DNA of 64,000 bases, taken from NCBI RefSeq assembly GCF_000626635.1, contig NZ_CP007451.1:4632501-4696500 (forward strand), in the 5' to 3' direction. This stretch comes from Draconibacterium orientale (GTDB lineage: Bacteria > Bacteroidota > Bacteroidia > Bacteroidales > Prolixibacteraceae). How positions within the stretch are numbered: the stretch's first letter is position 1; the number at the start of each line of letters is the position of its first letter. This document shows, one piece after another, positions 51,800 through 61,846 of this stretch. Under the pieces are notes generated by a model, which had not been told where the DNA came from, ran no database searches, and saw nothing but the letters and a program-made list of their open reading frames with translations. Position numbers and translations under genes: made by a program.

Positions 51800-52285
51800 A
51801 TGGCAACAAAAGATTTATCAGCATACGATATTAACTCGGTACCATCGGCAGAAAACATGCGTTTTGGCGTGGTAGTAGCCGAATGGAACTGGGAAATTAC
51901 ATCGGCACTGGCAAACGGCGCTGTTGACACCTTAAAAAAACACGGTGCTACCGAGGAAAACATTTCAGTAAAATATGTTCCCGGAACTTTTGAACTTCCA
52001 TTGGGCGGACAATATTTTGCAGAATTAGACAATGTTGATGCTGTTATTTTGCTGGGCTGTGTTATTCAGGGCGACACCCGCCACTTCGATTATATTTGCG
52101 AAGGCGTAACGCAAGGCACAAAAGATTTGAACCTGAAATACAACAAACCGTTTATTTTTGGTGTTTTAACTACCAACAACGAACAACAGGCGCTCGACCG
52201 TGCCGGAGGTAAATTGGGCAACAAAGGCGACGAAGCTGCTGTAACAGCCATTAAAATGGTTGCACTGCAACAGTCGTTCAAATAG
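51800..52285 (+). CDS. ribH: 6,7-dimethyl-8-ribityllumazine synthase
   Basis: The 161-residue enzyme makes the riboflavin precursor from 5-amino-6-ribitylaminouracil and dihydroxybutanone phosphate. Visible motifs: [29 protein letters not shown], and [17 protein letters not shown], with [18 protein letters not shown] near the end. The length is usual. It stands alone between the terminator at 51639 and the metal island. Confidence 0.96.
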   Translation: MATKDLSAYDINSVPSAENMRFGVVVAEWNWEITSALANGAVDTLKKHGATEENISVKYVPGTFELPLGGQYFAELDNVDAVILLGCVIQGDTRHFDYICEGVTQGTKDLNLKYNKPFIFGVLTTNNEQQALDRAGGKLGNKGDEAAVTAIKMVALQQSFK

Positions 52286-52334
52286 TTGCTGCTAACTCCT
52301 TCCCCCTTCGCCTTGAGCGCATAAATACAACTTT

Positions 52335-52904
52335 ATGAAACAAGTTCTGCACATAAAAAATATGGTTTGTAACCGCTGTATAAAAGTGGTGAAAGAAGAA
52401 CTTGAAAAGCTCGACATCAATATTGAAACGATCGAACTGGGAAAGGTTGGGATCAAGGAAAGTTTGGATTCAGACCAAACCGAAGAAGTGCGCGCTGTTT
52501 TGCACAACAATGGTTTTGAATTGATCGATGACAAAAAAAGCCAGCTCATCGACCGGATAAAAACCATTATCATTGAAAAAACGCATTATTCAAATGATGA
52601 AAAGGAACCGGTTAACTTCTCGGAGGTGATTGCAGGAGAAGTTGGTCATGATTATTCGTATTTGAGTAAATTGTTTTCATCGGTTGAAGGAATAACCATC
52701 GAGAAATACATCATCAATCAAAAAATCGAAAAAGTGAAAGAATTGCTGGTGTACGGCGAACTCACCTTAAACGAAATATCTTACCAGTTGGGCTACAGCA
52801 GTGTGCAGCACCTGTCGAACCAGTTTAAAAAAGTTACCGGGTTAACACCTTCGCACTTTAAAAAACTAAAGGGAAACAAGCGAAAACCGCTTGACGAGGT
52901 TTAA
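52335..52904 (+). CDS. HMA-like domain fused to AraC-type DNA-binding domain
   Basis: The protein has 189 residues. The N-terminal 65 residues fold like a heavy-metal-associated domain with HIKNMVCNRCIKVVKEEL, having MxCxxC as MVCNRC. The C-terminal half (about 85-180) is an AraC-type double helix-turn-helix: NEISYQLGYSSVQHLSNQF and KKVTGLTPSHF. It lies directly upstream of a copper/silver island, so it is probably a metal-responsive regulator. Confidence 0.85.
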   Translation: MKQVLHIKNMVCNRCIKVVKEELEKLDINIETIELGKVGIKESLDSDQTEEVRAVLHNNGFELIDDKKSQLIDRIKTIIIEKTHYSNDEKEPVNFSEVIAGEVGHDYSYLSKLFSSVEGITIEKYIINQKIEKVKELLVYGELTLNEISYQLGYSSVQHLSNQFKKVTGLTPSHFKKLKGNKRKPLDEV

Positions 52905-52988
52905 CAAAACTCAAAACTTCTTTTTCCTCTCTTTTTCTCGAAGCCAATTACAGCCTCACCCAAATTACGCAGATTTACGCAGAAAAAA

Positions 52989-53009
52989 CTTTCACCCATC
53001 GGGTGAAAG
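52989..53009. repeat. Palindrome inside a dispersed intergenic repeat
   Basis: CTTTCACCC-ATC-GGGTGAAAG is perfect over 9 bp. It stands between the AraC-type gene and the permease gene in a stretch (52905-53129) that contains ATTACGCAGATTTACGCAGA and TCAGCGGCAATCAGCGATA, typical short dispersed repeats. No gene here. Confidence 0.5.
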
Positions 53010-53129
53010 AAAATCAGCGGCAATCAGCGATATCTGCGAGAAACCCCAAAATAGTATAAATCATTTCCAAAATCGTGTAAACAAAATCTCCTGTATCCTG
53101 CTTTACTTTGTATTATAATATTTATCAGA

Positions 53130-54389
53130 ATGCAAGCAGTACAATACATAGTAAAGTTTTTAGGCGATTTCGCTACAATTTTAGGAGAAATGGCTCCCTA
53201 TCTTTTATTGGGATTTTTCTTTGCAGGACTATTATATGCGTTTATTCCCCGCGAAAAAATAGACAAGTATTTTAATGGTTCGCCATTTCGCTCCTCTGTT
53301 TATTCATCCTTACTGGGAATTCCGCTGCCCTTATGTTCTTGCGGAGTAATTCCTACTGGGGCAGCTTTGTATAAAAACGGAGCTTCGAAAGGAGGAACAG
53401 TTTCGTTTCTGATTTCCACGCCGCAAACCGGAGTCGATTCCATTTTGGCAACGTTTTCGTTGATGGGATTACCTTTCGCCATTATTCGTCCGATTGCCGC
53501 TTTAATTACCGGAATCACAGGAGGTTTAATTACAAGCGTAATAACAAAGAACGAATCAGTGCCACAGCAAACTTCGGATACGGTTTCAAAACCTAAAACA
53601 CCGGGGCAAAAAATAAAAGACGTTTTTCGTTATGGTTTTGTGGAATTCATCCAGGATATCTCAAAATGGCTGATCATCGGCTTGGTTTTAGCGGCCATTA
53701 TTTCGGCTCTAATACCCAACGATTTCTTTGAACTTTTAAACCTGTCGCCCATATTGCAAATGCTGCTGATTTTAGTTGTATCTGTTCCTTTGTACATTTG
53801 TGCAACCGGCTCTATTCCACTGGCCGCCATCCTTATTTTAAAAGGAGTCAGCCCCGGAGCAGCTTTTGTGTTACTTATGGCGGGACCTGCTACCAACGCA
53901 GCTACAATTACCATGATCGGTAAAGTTTTAGGAAAAAAAAGCCTTTTCACTTATCTCGGAATAATTATTATTGGCGCCCTGGGATCCGGATTGATCATTG
54001 ATTACCTGCTGCCCGTACAGTGGTTTACTGAAATTACTCAACAACATTTGGGTCACGACCACGGAACTCATCTGAATTGGTGGCAAATTACTTCCGGAAT
54101 TGTACTTCTGGGATTAATCGTAAACGGCTACATTCAAAAATACAGGGCTTCCAAACAACAAGCAAAAACACAATTAACGTATAATATGATGCAAACAAAA
54201 ACCATTAAAGTTGAAGGAATGACTTGCAACCATTGCAAAGCGAACGTAGAAAATAACCTGCAAAAACTGGCATTTGTAGATAGTGCAGTGGTAAACCTGG
54301 CCGAAAAAACGGTTACTCTGGAAGGCGACGACATCGACCTGGAGAAAGTAAAAGAAACTGTTGAATCCATTGGCTACAAAGCGGTTTAG
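53130..54389 (+). CDS. SO_0444-family Cu/Zn permease with C-terminal HMA domain
   Basis: The protein has 419 residues and eight or more membrane helices of the DUF318 permease fold. Characteristic LCSCGVIPTGAALYKNG carries the metal-binding Cys pair, repeated in symmetric form as ICATGSIPLAAILILKG; AGPATNAATITMIG follows. Residues 350-419 are a HMA domain (EGMTCNHCKANVENNLQKL). It exports Cu(I) or Zn(II), with the HMA tail delivering the ion. Confidence 0.87.
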   Translation: MQAVQYIVKFLGDFATILGEMAPYLLLGFFFAGLLYAFIPREKIDKYFNGSPFRSSVYSSLLGIPLPLCSCGVIPTGAALYKNGASKGGTVSFLISTPQTGVDSILATFSLMGLPFAIIRPIAALITGITGGLITSVITKNESVPQQTSDTVSKPKTPGQKIKDVFRYGFVEFIQDISKWLIIGLVLAAIISALIPNDFFELLNLSPILQMLLILVVSVPLYICATGSIPLAAILILKGVSPGAAFVLLMAGPATNAATITMIGKVLGKKSLFTYLGIIIIGALGSGLIIDYLLPVQWFTEITQQHLGHDHGTHLNWWQITSGIVLLGLIVNGYIQKYRASKQQAKTQLTYNMMQTKTIKVEGMTCNHCKANVENNLQKLAFVDSAVVNLAEKTVTLEGDDIDLEKVKETVESIGYKAV

Positions 54390-54483
54390 CCCGAAAGTAT
54401 GTTAAAGCTTTGTTAAACGGTTGGCAAATTCGTTTAAACCTTTAGTTTTGTTGAACGTTTATTTAGTGAAGTTTAAATAATAA

Positions 54484-54855
54484 ATGATTAAAAAACTCAA
54501 CCATATTATTTTAGCATCTCTGTTGTTGATTTCAACAATGGGATTGGCTGTGAGCAAACATTATTGCCACAGTTCGCTGGTTGATGTTTCTATTTTTGCT
54601 GAAGCCGATTCGTGCTGCGGCGATGGCGGATGCTGTACCAACGAAAATCATTTTTACCAGGTGAAAGAAGATTTTTCGGCACCCGTAATTTCTACAATTC
54701 CGCTACTCGCCGAAATTGATGTCTTACATCAGACGCTGCTTGATCCTTTTATATTATTTCCAAACGAATTAACCGAAGAATTTGAATTGACAAATGATCC
54801 TCCTCCGCCTACGGTGATGGAGTTCCTTGCTGAAGAGCAATTATACCTTTTATGA
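54484..54855 (+). CDS. HYC_CC_PP-type small protein
   Basis: The 123-residue protein has a signal peptide or N-terminal helix (7-26) followed by SKHYCHSSLVDVSIFAEADS (HYC), CCGDGGCC, and the C-terminal NDPPPPT, as in the NCBI HYC_CC_PP family, which stands beside metal efflux genes in Bacteroidota. The Cys and His residues suggest periplasmic metal binding. Confidence 0.83.
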   Translation: MIKKLNHIILASLLLISTMGLAVSKHYCHSSLVDVSIFAEADSCCGDGGCCTNENHFYQVKEDFSAPVISTIPLLAEIDVLHQTLLDPFILFPNELTEEFELTNDPPPPTVMEFLAEEQLYLL

Positions 54856-54934
54856 TTTTATTATGATAAACTATCTGATCATGACTATTCATGATCGCGA
54901 TTTTCTATTGTAATAATCTCATAGCAAAAAAGGT

Positions 54935-57900
54935 ATGCTAAATAAAATCATAAAATTTTTCCTTGAAAATAAGCTGGTTACAATACTGGTATTGATTCTC
55001 CTTGTAAGTTGGGGAATTATAACTTCACCGTTTGGCTGGGACACGGGAGTTCTGCCAAAGGATCCGGTGCCGGTTGACGCTATTCCCGATATTGGAGAGA
55101 ACCAGCAAATTGTATTTACCGAATGGATGGGACGTTCTCCACAGGATATTGAGGACCAGATTTCTTATCCATTAACCACCTATTTATTGGGTATTCCCGG
55201 AGTTAAATCCATTCGTAGTTCATCCATTTTCGGATTCTCCAGTATTTACATCATTTTTGATGAAGATGTAGAATTTTACTGGTCGCGCTCGCGGATACTC
55301 GAAAAGCTGAATTCGTTGCCGTCGGGACTGTTACCCGATGGAGTTCAACCTGCTCTTGGTCCTGATGCTACAGCACTCGGACAGGTTTACTGGTACACTA
55401 TTGAAGGGCGCGATAAAGACGGGAATCCGACCGGTGGTTGGGATTTACACGAAATACGTACAGTGCAGGATTTTTTCGTCAAGTATTCACTGAACGCTGC
55501 TGAAGGTGTTTCTGAAGTGGCTTCTATTGGTGGCTTTGTACAGGAATACCAGATAGATGTGAATCCCGATGCACTAAAAGCCTACAACATCCCGCTGCAT
55601 AAAGTAATGCAGGCCGTTCAGAAATCGAACCGCGATGTTGGTGCGAAAACTATCGAAATCAACCAGGCAGAGTATTTGGTTCGCGGATTGGGTTACATAA
55701 AAAGTGTTGACGACATTGAAAAAGCCGTGGTTGCGGTTGAAGACAATGTGCCGATCCGTGTAAAAGATATTGCAGTTGTTAGTCTTGGACCTTCAACTCG
55801 TCGTGGTGCGCTCGATAAAGACGGCGCCGAAGTGGTTGGAGGTGTTGTGGTTGCCCGTTACGGAGCAAATCCACTGCAAGTAATCAATAATGTAAAAGCA
55901 AAAATTGCCGATATAGCACCGGGCTTACCTTCAAAGGTTTTGCCCAACGGAGTAGAAAGTCAGCTTACCATAGTTCCTTTTTACGATCGCTCAGGACTGA
56001 TCTACGAAACTCTCGGTACGCTCGAAGAAGCACTCTCTCTGGAAGTGCTGATCGTTATCCTTGTGGTTATCATCATGGTTTATAACCTGCGCGCCTCGCT
56101 GTTAATATCAAGCCTACTGCCAATCTCAGTTTTAATGGTGTTTATTGCCATGCGTTACTTTGGCGTGGATGCGAATATTGTGGCACTTTCGGGTATTGCA
56201 ATTGCTATTGGAACCATGGTCGATCTGGGGGTAATTCTTTCGGAGAATATTATAAAACATACGAAGGAAGCCCCGCCCGGACAAAAACTGATTACTACAA
56301 TCTATAACGGTTCGGCAGAAGTTAGTTCGGCTATTTTAACTGCAGTTTCAACAACCATTGTGAGTTTTATACCGGTATTTACCATGCAGGCTGCAGAAGG
56401 GAAGCTATTTATACCGCTTGCCTTTACCAAAACCTTTGCACTGATTGCAGCACTGATTGTTTCGCTGTTTATATTACCCGCGCTTGCTCACTGGTTTTTC
56501 GGCGTACGAATTAACAGTAAAGCCATCCGAAAATGGGTAAATATCGCCTTAATTCCGCTTGGAATAATTCTACTGGTCTTCGGACAAATCTGGGGAGGAA
56601 TGATGATCCTTGCATTTGGCTTGGCAGGTACAGCCAAAGAATTCAAAAGGCAAAAAGCAAAAGGCGAAAGGCAAAATATTAAAAGCAACAGCATTGCTGG
56701 CCGCTTCCGATATGCCGGAAACTGGTTGCTGGAATACATTGAAGTCGTTATTGTACTGATTGGCGTTACCTGGTTATTGGCAAAATATTGGCTTCCGCTG
56801 GGGCCAACAAAAAGCCTGATAATGAATGTGGTTTTTGTAGGCATTCTGCTTATCATTATCCTGGGCGCATTTGCGTTACTTGAATATTTCTACAAAAAAA
56901 TATTAACCTGGTGTCTTGATCACAAAGTAGCATTTCTTTCTATTCCAACCTTTTTGATTATAGTGGGAATAACAGCCTGGATGGGCTTCAACAATATTTT
57001 CGGATTTGTAGCCCGCGGATTCGACAAGGTTGGATGGAACATTCGTACAACCGAAGTTTGGTCAGGACTGGCGCACTCTTTCCCCGGAATTGGCAAAGAA
57101 TTTATGCCGTCGCTGGATGAAGGAAGTTTCCTGCTGATGCCCACTTCAATGCCACATTCGGGTGTTGCATATAACCGTGAGGTGTTGGGCCAACTCGATA
57201 TGCTGATTTCCAATATTCCTGAAGTTGAATTGACTGTAGGAAAACTCGGACGTGTGGAATCGGCACTCGATCCGGCACCAATTTCGATGTACGAAAATGT
57301 GATTAACTATAAACCGGAATATATTCTGAACGAAAAAGGGCATCGCATGCGGTTTCAGGTGGATAAAGATGATCTTTTTGTTTTGACAAGCGGAGAAAAA
57401 CTTAGCAATGAAGATGCTTTGCAACAAGGAATTACACGGGAAGATCTCATTCCTGATAACAACGGAGATTATTTCCGTAACTGGAGGGAGAAAATCAAAT
57501 CGCCTGACGATATTTGGGATGAAATTGTAAATGTTTCCAAAATTCCGGGCGTTACTTCGGCACCAAAACTGCAACCCATTGAAACACGATTGGTGATGTT
57601 ACAAACGGGTATGCGTGCCCCAATGGGAATTAAAGTGTACGGACCCGATTTAACAACCATCGAAGAATTTGGGCTGAAACTGGAAGACGTGTTGAAAACA
57701 GTTCCTTCGGTAAAAGCTCAGGCTGTTTTTGCCGACCGTATCGTAGGTAAACCTTATTTATTATTCGATATCGACCGGGATAAAATTTCACGTTACGGAT
57801 TGAATGTGGAAGATGTGCAACAGACTATTGAAACAGCTGTTGGCGGAATGAAAATCACTTCTACGGTGGAAGGTCGCGAACGGTTCCCGGTAAGGGTGCG

Positions 57901-58798
57901 TTACCCACGCGAATTGCGTGACGATCCGGAATCGCTGGGAAAAATCCTGATGCAAACACCAACCGGTGCACAAATTCCACTGAGCCAGTTGGTACATATC
58001 AAATACCAGCGTGGTCCGCAGGCCATAAAAAGCGAAGAAACCTTTTTGGTGGGTTATGTTCTGTTCGACAAAAACGACGGATTCTCGGAAGTTACCGTAG
58101 TTGAAGACGCACGATTGGCTATTCAGGAACGCATTGATGCGGGAGATTTGCAAGTTCCCGCAGGTGTAAGCTACAAATTTTCGGGAAGTTACGAAAACCA
58201 GGTGCGAGCCGAAAAACGGCTTTCAATTGTAGTTCCGTTGGTGTTGGCGATTGTATTTCTGATTCTCTATTTCCAGTTTAAATCGGTAAGCACATCGCTG
58301 ATGGTATTCACCGGAATTGCCATGGCTTTTAGTGGTGGATTTATGATGCTCTGGCTATACGGCCAAAACTGGTTTGTCGATTTTTCAGTTTTTGGAACCA
58401 ATATTCGGGAACTTTTCCAAATGGGAACCATTAACCTTAGTGTGGCAGTTTGGGTAGGATTTATTGCGCTGTTTGGTATTGCAACCGACGATGGAGTGCT
58501 AATGGCAACCTATCTGGATCAGAGTTTTGCCAAAAACAAAACTGACAATATGAAAGGAATTCGTGCTGCAGTGGTGGAAGCCGGACAACGGAGAATTAAG
58601 CCGGCAGTAATGACATCGGCAACAACGATTATCGCTTTACTGCCTATTCTTACTTCAACCGGCCGCGGTGCCGACATTATGATTCCTATGGCCATTCCGG
58701 CATTTGGAGGGATGATTTTTGCCGCCGTTACCTATTTCATTGTTCCGGTATTGTATAGCTACCGCGAGGAACGTAAACTTAAAAAGAGTCAGTCATGA
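54935..58798 (+). CDS. CusA/CzcA-family heavy-metal RND efflux pump
   Basis: The protein has 1287 residues, about 240 longer than standard pumps. The start is usual (KFFLENKLVTILVL). PGVKSIRSSSIFGFSSIYI and GPDATALGQVYWYTIEGRD are conserved porter segments. The proton-relay helix IAIAIGTMVDLGVILSEN has one D and one E as in CusA (monovalent Cu/Ag). An extra block with several helices (about 525-690, including RQKAKGERQNIK) interrupts the usual layout. It is followed by TolC-like and adaptor genes. Confidence 0.9.
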   Translation: MLNKIIKFFLENKLVTILVLILLVSWGIITSPFGWDTGVLPKDPVPVDAIPDIGENQQIVFTEWMGRSPQDIEDQISYPLTTYLLGIPGVKSIRSSSIFGFSSIYIIFDEDVEFYWSRSRILEKLNSLPSGLLPDGVQPALGPDATALGQVYWYTIEGRDKDGNPTGGWDLHEIRTVQDFFVKYSLNAAEGVSEVASIGGFVQEYQIDVNPDALKAYNIPLHKVMQAVQKSNRDVGAKTIEINQAEYLVRGLGYIKSVDDIEKAVVAVEDNVPIRVKDIAVVSLGPSTRRGALDKDGAEVVGGVVVARYGANPLQVINNVKAKIADIAPGLPSKVLPNGVESQLTIVPFYDRSGLIYETLGTLEEALSLEVLIVILVVIIMVYNLRASLLISSLLPISVLMVFIAMRYFGVDANIVALSGIAIAIGTMVDLGVILSENIIKHTKEAPPGQKLITTIYNGSAEVSSAILTAVSTTIVSFIPVFTMQAAEGKLFIPLAFTKTFALIAALIVSLFILPALAHWFFGVRINSKAIRKWVNIALIPLGIILLVFGQIWGGMMILAFGLAGTAKEFKRQKAKGERQNIKSNSIAGRFRYAGNWLLEYIEVVIVLIGVTWLLAKYWLPLGPTKSLIMNVVFVGILLIIILGAFALLEYFYKKILTWCLDHKVAFLSIPTFLIIVGITAWMGFNNIFGFVARGFDKVGWNIRTTEVWSGLAHSFPGIGKEFMPSLDEGSFLLMPTSMPHSGVAYNREVLGQLDMLISNIPEVELTVGKLGRVESALDPAPISMYENVINYKPEYILNEKGHRMRFQVDKDDLFVLTSGEKLSNEDALQQGITREDLIPDNNGDYFRNWREKIKSPDDIWDEIVNVSKIPGVTSAPKLQPIETRLVMLQTGMRAPMGIKVYGPDLTTIEEFGLKLEDVLKTVPSVKAQAVFADRIVGKPYLLFDIDRDKISRYGLNVEDVQQTIETAVGGMKITSTVEGRERFPVRVRYPRELRDDPESLGKILMQTPTGAQIPLSQLVHIKYQRGPQAIKSEETFLVGYVLFDKNDGFSEVTVVEDARLAIQERIDAGDLQVPAGVSYKFSGSYENQVRAEKRLSIVVPLVLAIVFLILYFQFKSVSTSLMVFTGIAMAFSGGFMMLWLYGQNWFVDFSVFGTNIRELFQMGTINLSVAVWVGFIALFGIATDDGVLMATYLDQSFAKNKTDNMKGIRAAVVEAGQRRIKPAVMTSATTIIALLPILTSTGRGADIMIPMAIPAFGGMIFAAVTYFIVPVLYSYREERKLKKSQS

Positions 58799-60027
58799 AA
58801 AAGATAATAACAAGTATAATCATATTCATTTCGGTAATAGGCGCAACACAGGCGCAAACACTTGAGAGTTACTTTGAAATGGCTGCCGAAAATAATCCGG
58901 GTTTGCAAGCCAAATACAAGGATTTTGAGGCTGCGCTGCAGAAAGTACCGCAGGTAAGCTCATTGCCCGATCCAACGTTTTCTTTCGGTTATTTTATTTC
59001 GCCGGTAGAAACTCGTGTGGGGCCTCAACGGGCAAAATTCTCATTGAGCCAGATGTTCCCGTGGTTTGGAACGTTGGAGGCCCAGGCTGATGCCGCTTCG
59101 TTGATGGCCGATGCTAAATACCAGGCATTTCTCGATGCGCGCAACCGGCTTTACTACAGCGTTTCGGAAGCGTATTATCCGCTGATCGAGTTGAACCGCT
59201 TAAAAGCCATTGAACAGGAAAATATCGAAATCCTACAGTCGTATAAGACCATTGCCAACTCAAAATTTAAAAACGGAGTTTCGCCAATGACCGATGTTTT
59301 ACGGGTAGATATTATGCTGAAAGAGGCACAGACCAATCTCGGAATTCTGAATAAAAAGGAAAAACCGCTACTGGTAACATTTAACAACCTGCTCAACAGA
59401 GACGAGAACGAAGCAGTAGTTGTTCAGGATTCGCTGACGATTGAATCGTTACCTGAAAATTTCAGGAGAGATTCGTTACTGACGAACAACCCGATGCTCG
59501 ATGCAATCGACCTACAACAGCAGGCCAGCGAAAAGAGTGAACTGGCTGCGCAAAAACAAGGTCTGCCGAAAGTAGGTGTTGGGCTGGATTATGCAGCTGT
59601 TGGAAAACGCACCGACATGGAAGTGGAAGACAACGGCAAAAACATTTTCATGCCTATGGTTTCTGTTAGCATTCCAATTTTCAGAAAAAAGTACAAAGCA
59701 GCTGAAAAAGAAGCGCAACTGATGCAGGAAAAATACTCCTATCAAAAGGAAGAAACCATCAACTCGCTAACCTCAGGATATGAGTCTGTTTGGTTTCAAA
59801 TTCAGCAACAAAAAGATTTAATCGATTTGTATGAGGCGCAAATCCTTGAATCCAATCAAACACTGAACCTGTTGTTTAGCGCTTACGGAAATTCGGGGAA
59901 AGACTTTGAGGAAGTTTTACGCATGCAGCAACAACTGCTGAAATACGAAAAAATGAAAGCCACGGCAGAAACGCAATACCAAACCGCTTTGGCAAAACTA
60001 AATTACATAACCGCAAAAACATATTAA
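58795..60027 (+). CDS. TolC-family outer-membrane channel, CusC-like
   Basis: The protein has 410 residues with a signal peptide (1-21, ending TQAQ) and two pairs of long helices (SDADAAS-type A/E/Q-rich segments, about 60-200 and 240-400). VSSLPDPTFSFGYFISPVET is a typical N-terminal segment of Bacteroidota CusC-like proteins. It overlaps the pump gene by 4 nt (ATGA). Confidence 0.88.
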   Translation: MKKIITSIIIFISVIGATQAQTLESYFEMAAENNPGLQAKYKDFEAALQKVPQVSSLPDPTFSFGYFISPVETRVGPQRAKFSLSQMFPWFGTLEAQADAASLMADAKYQAFLDARNRLYYSVSEAYYPLIELNRLKAIEQENIEILQSYKTIANSKFKNGVSPMTDVLRVDIMLKEAQTNLGILNKKEKPLLVTFNNLLNRDENEAVVVQDSLTIESLPENFRRDSLLTNNPMLDAIDLQQQASEKSELAAQKQGLPKVGVGLDYAAVGKRTDMEVEDNGKNIFMPMVSVSIPIFRKKYKAAEKEAQLMQEKYSYQKEETINSLTSGYESVWFQIQQQKDLIDLYEAQILESNQTLNLLFSAYGNSGKDFEEVLRMQQQLLKYEKMKATAETQYQTALAKLNYITAKTY

Positions 60028-60029
60028 CA

Positions 60030-61811
60030 ATGCATACAAATAGAAAAACAATAATCATAGTGCTGTCAACACTGGCAATTGGTTTATTGCTTGGTTGGTT
60101 GATATTTGGTGGTTCAGAGGCAAAAGTTACCGAAGAACATCAGCATGAACACCCTGCAGAAGAGGTAGCCGGCGAAACAACCTGGACCTGCTCGATGCAC
60201 CCGCAAATTCGTCAGCCTGAACCGGGCGACTGCCCTATTTGCGGAATGGATTTAATTCCGCTGGAGGAAGAGCAAAATGGCGAAGTTGATCCGAACGCAG
60301 TAAGCATGTCGGCCACTGCCATGCAACTGGCCAATATTAAAACCACCATTGTAGGAGCTGTAGAACCGCTTAAAGTTGTACGACTTAACGGGAAAGTTCA
60401 GGAAGATGAACGGCTTATTTTTTCGCAATCGTCGCATATTCCCGGCCGAATTGAAGATTTAAAGGTGAATTTTACGGGCGACTATGTTCAAAAGGGACAG
60501 GTAATCGCTTCTGTTTATTCGCCCGATTTAGTAACGGCACAGGAAGAGTTATTTGAAGCACAAAAAATTAAAGATTCGCAACCGCAACTTTTTGAGGCTG
60601 CCAAAGAAAAACTAAAAAACTGGAAGCTGACCGACGAGCAGATCAGTCAAATTTTATCTTCAGGAACAGCGCAGCAAACATTCGATGTTCGGGCTGAAGT
60701 TTCGGGTTATGTAACGCAGAAAAAAGTGAATACCGGCGATTATGTGCGCAGGGGGCAAGCGATATACGAGATTGCCGATCTTTCAAAAGTATGGATTCTT
60801 TTTGATGTATATGAATCGGACTTGACCTGGATTAACAAAGGCGATAAAGTAAGTTATACGATCGAATCGCTACCGGGCGAAACATTTGAAGGAACGATTG
60901 ATTACCTCGATCCGGTTATCAATCCGAAAACAAGAGTGGCTAAAGCGCGTGTTGTTCAATCGAACAAAGGTTTAAAGCTAAAACCTGAAATGTTTGTATC
61001 GGGAAAAGTGGAGGCAAAATTGCCACAAACCGATGCGCTTGTAGTACCGAAAACAGCTGTTATGTGGACGGGAGAACGTTCGGTTGTTTACGTAAAATCG
61101 GAAAACAATCAGGGTGTATATTTTAACATGCGCGAGGTGGATCTGGGTCCGGCTCTTGGCGAAAGTTACGTGGTTGAAAACGGTGTTCAGCAAGGCGAAG
61201 AAATTGCTGTTAACGGCACATTCAGTATTGATGCGGCAGCACAGCTGGCCGGCAAACCAAGCATGATGAGCCCCGAAGGAGGCGCTGCCCCAACCGGCCA
61301 CAATCACGATGGAATGAACATGGAGAATGATGAGCAAAGTGCTCCTGTTGAAGCTCTAGAAGTTGATCCGGAATTCGTAAAGCAACTCACCACATTTTAT
61401 AAAGCTTATTTAAATATGAATGAGGCTTTTATAGAATCGGATGCAGCCAAAGTAAGTGCAGAGGCAAAGAACACCTCAAAAGCTCTTGCTGCCATAAAAA
61501 TGGAATTATTGAAAGGCGACACGCATATGGCGTGGATGGATCAGCTAAATATTCTTAAACCATCGTTACAAAAAATTGGTAACAGTACAATCATCGACGA
61601 GCAAAGATTAGAATACGCCACATTTAACCTCGCATTCTACAAGAGCCTGAAAATGTTCGGGCTTGATAACGAAACTACCTACTACCAATATTGCCCGATG
61701 GCGAACAGCGACCAGGGTGCCTATTGGTTTAGCGCTGAAAAAGAGATCCGGAATCCTTATTTCGGAGATATGATGCTGAGTTGCGGGGAAACCCGGGAAA
61801 CCATAAAATAG
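60030..61811 (+). CDS. CusB-like RND periplasmic adaptor with heavy-metal-binding domain and DUF3347
   Basis: The protein has 593 residues: a membrane anchor (about 8-28), a His-rich linker, a heavy-metal-binding domain (TWTCSMHPQIRQPEPGDCPI, CGMDLIPLE), the barrel-sandwich and hairpin region (about 100-330; VKKGQVIASVYSPDLVTAQE-like) and a C-terminal DUF3347 domain (about 450-590) with a His-rich link before it. The CSMHP...CPICGM motif is typical of CusB-type Cu/Ag adaptors. Confidence 0.9.
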   Translation: MHTNRKTIIIVLSTLAIGLLLGWLIFGGSEAKVTEEHQHEHPAEEVAGETTWTCSMHPQIRQPEPGDCPICGMDLIPLEEEQNGEVDPNAVSMSATAMQLANIKTTIVGAVEPLKVVRLNGKVQEDERLIFSQSSHIPGRIEDLKVNFTGDYVQKGQVIASVYSPDLVTAQEELFEAQKIKDSQPQLFEAAKEKLKNWKLTDEQISQILSSGTAQQTFDVRAEVSGYVTQKKVNTGDYVRRGQAIYEIADLSKVWILFDVYESDLTWINKGDKVSYTIESLPGETFEGTIDYLDPVINPKTRVAKARVVQSNKGLKLKPEMFVSGKVEAKLPQTDALVVPKTAVMWTGERSVVYVKSENNQGVYFNMREVDLGPALGESYVVENGVQQGEEIAVNGTFSIDAAAQLAGKPSMMSPEGGAAPTGHNHDGMNMENDEQSAPVEALEVDPEFVKQLTTFYKAYLNMNEAFIESDAAKVSAEAKNTSKALAAIKMELLKGDTHMAWMDQLNILKPSLQKIGNSTIIDEQRLEYATFNLAFYKSLKMFGLDNETTYYQYCPMANSDQGAYWFSAEKEIRNPYFGDMMLSCGETRETIK

Positions 61812-61846
61812 AAATTCAATTTATTAACCATTAAAATTTTAATACG

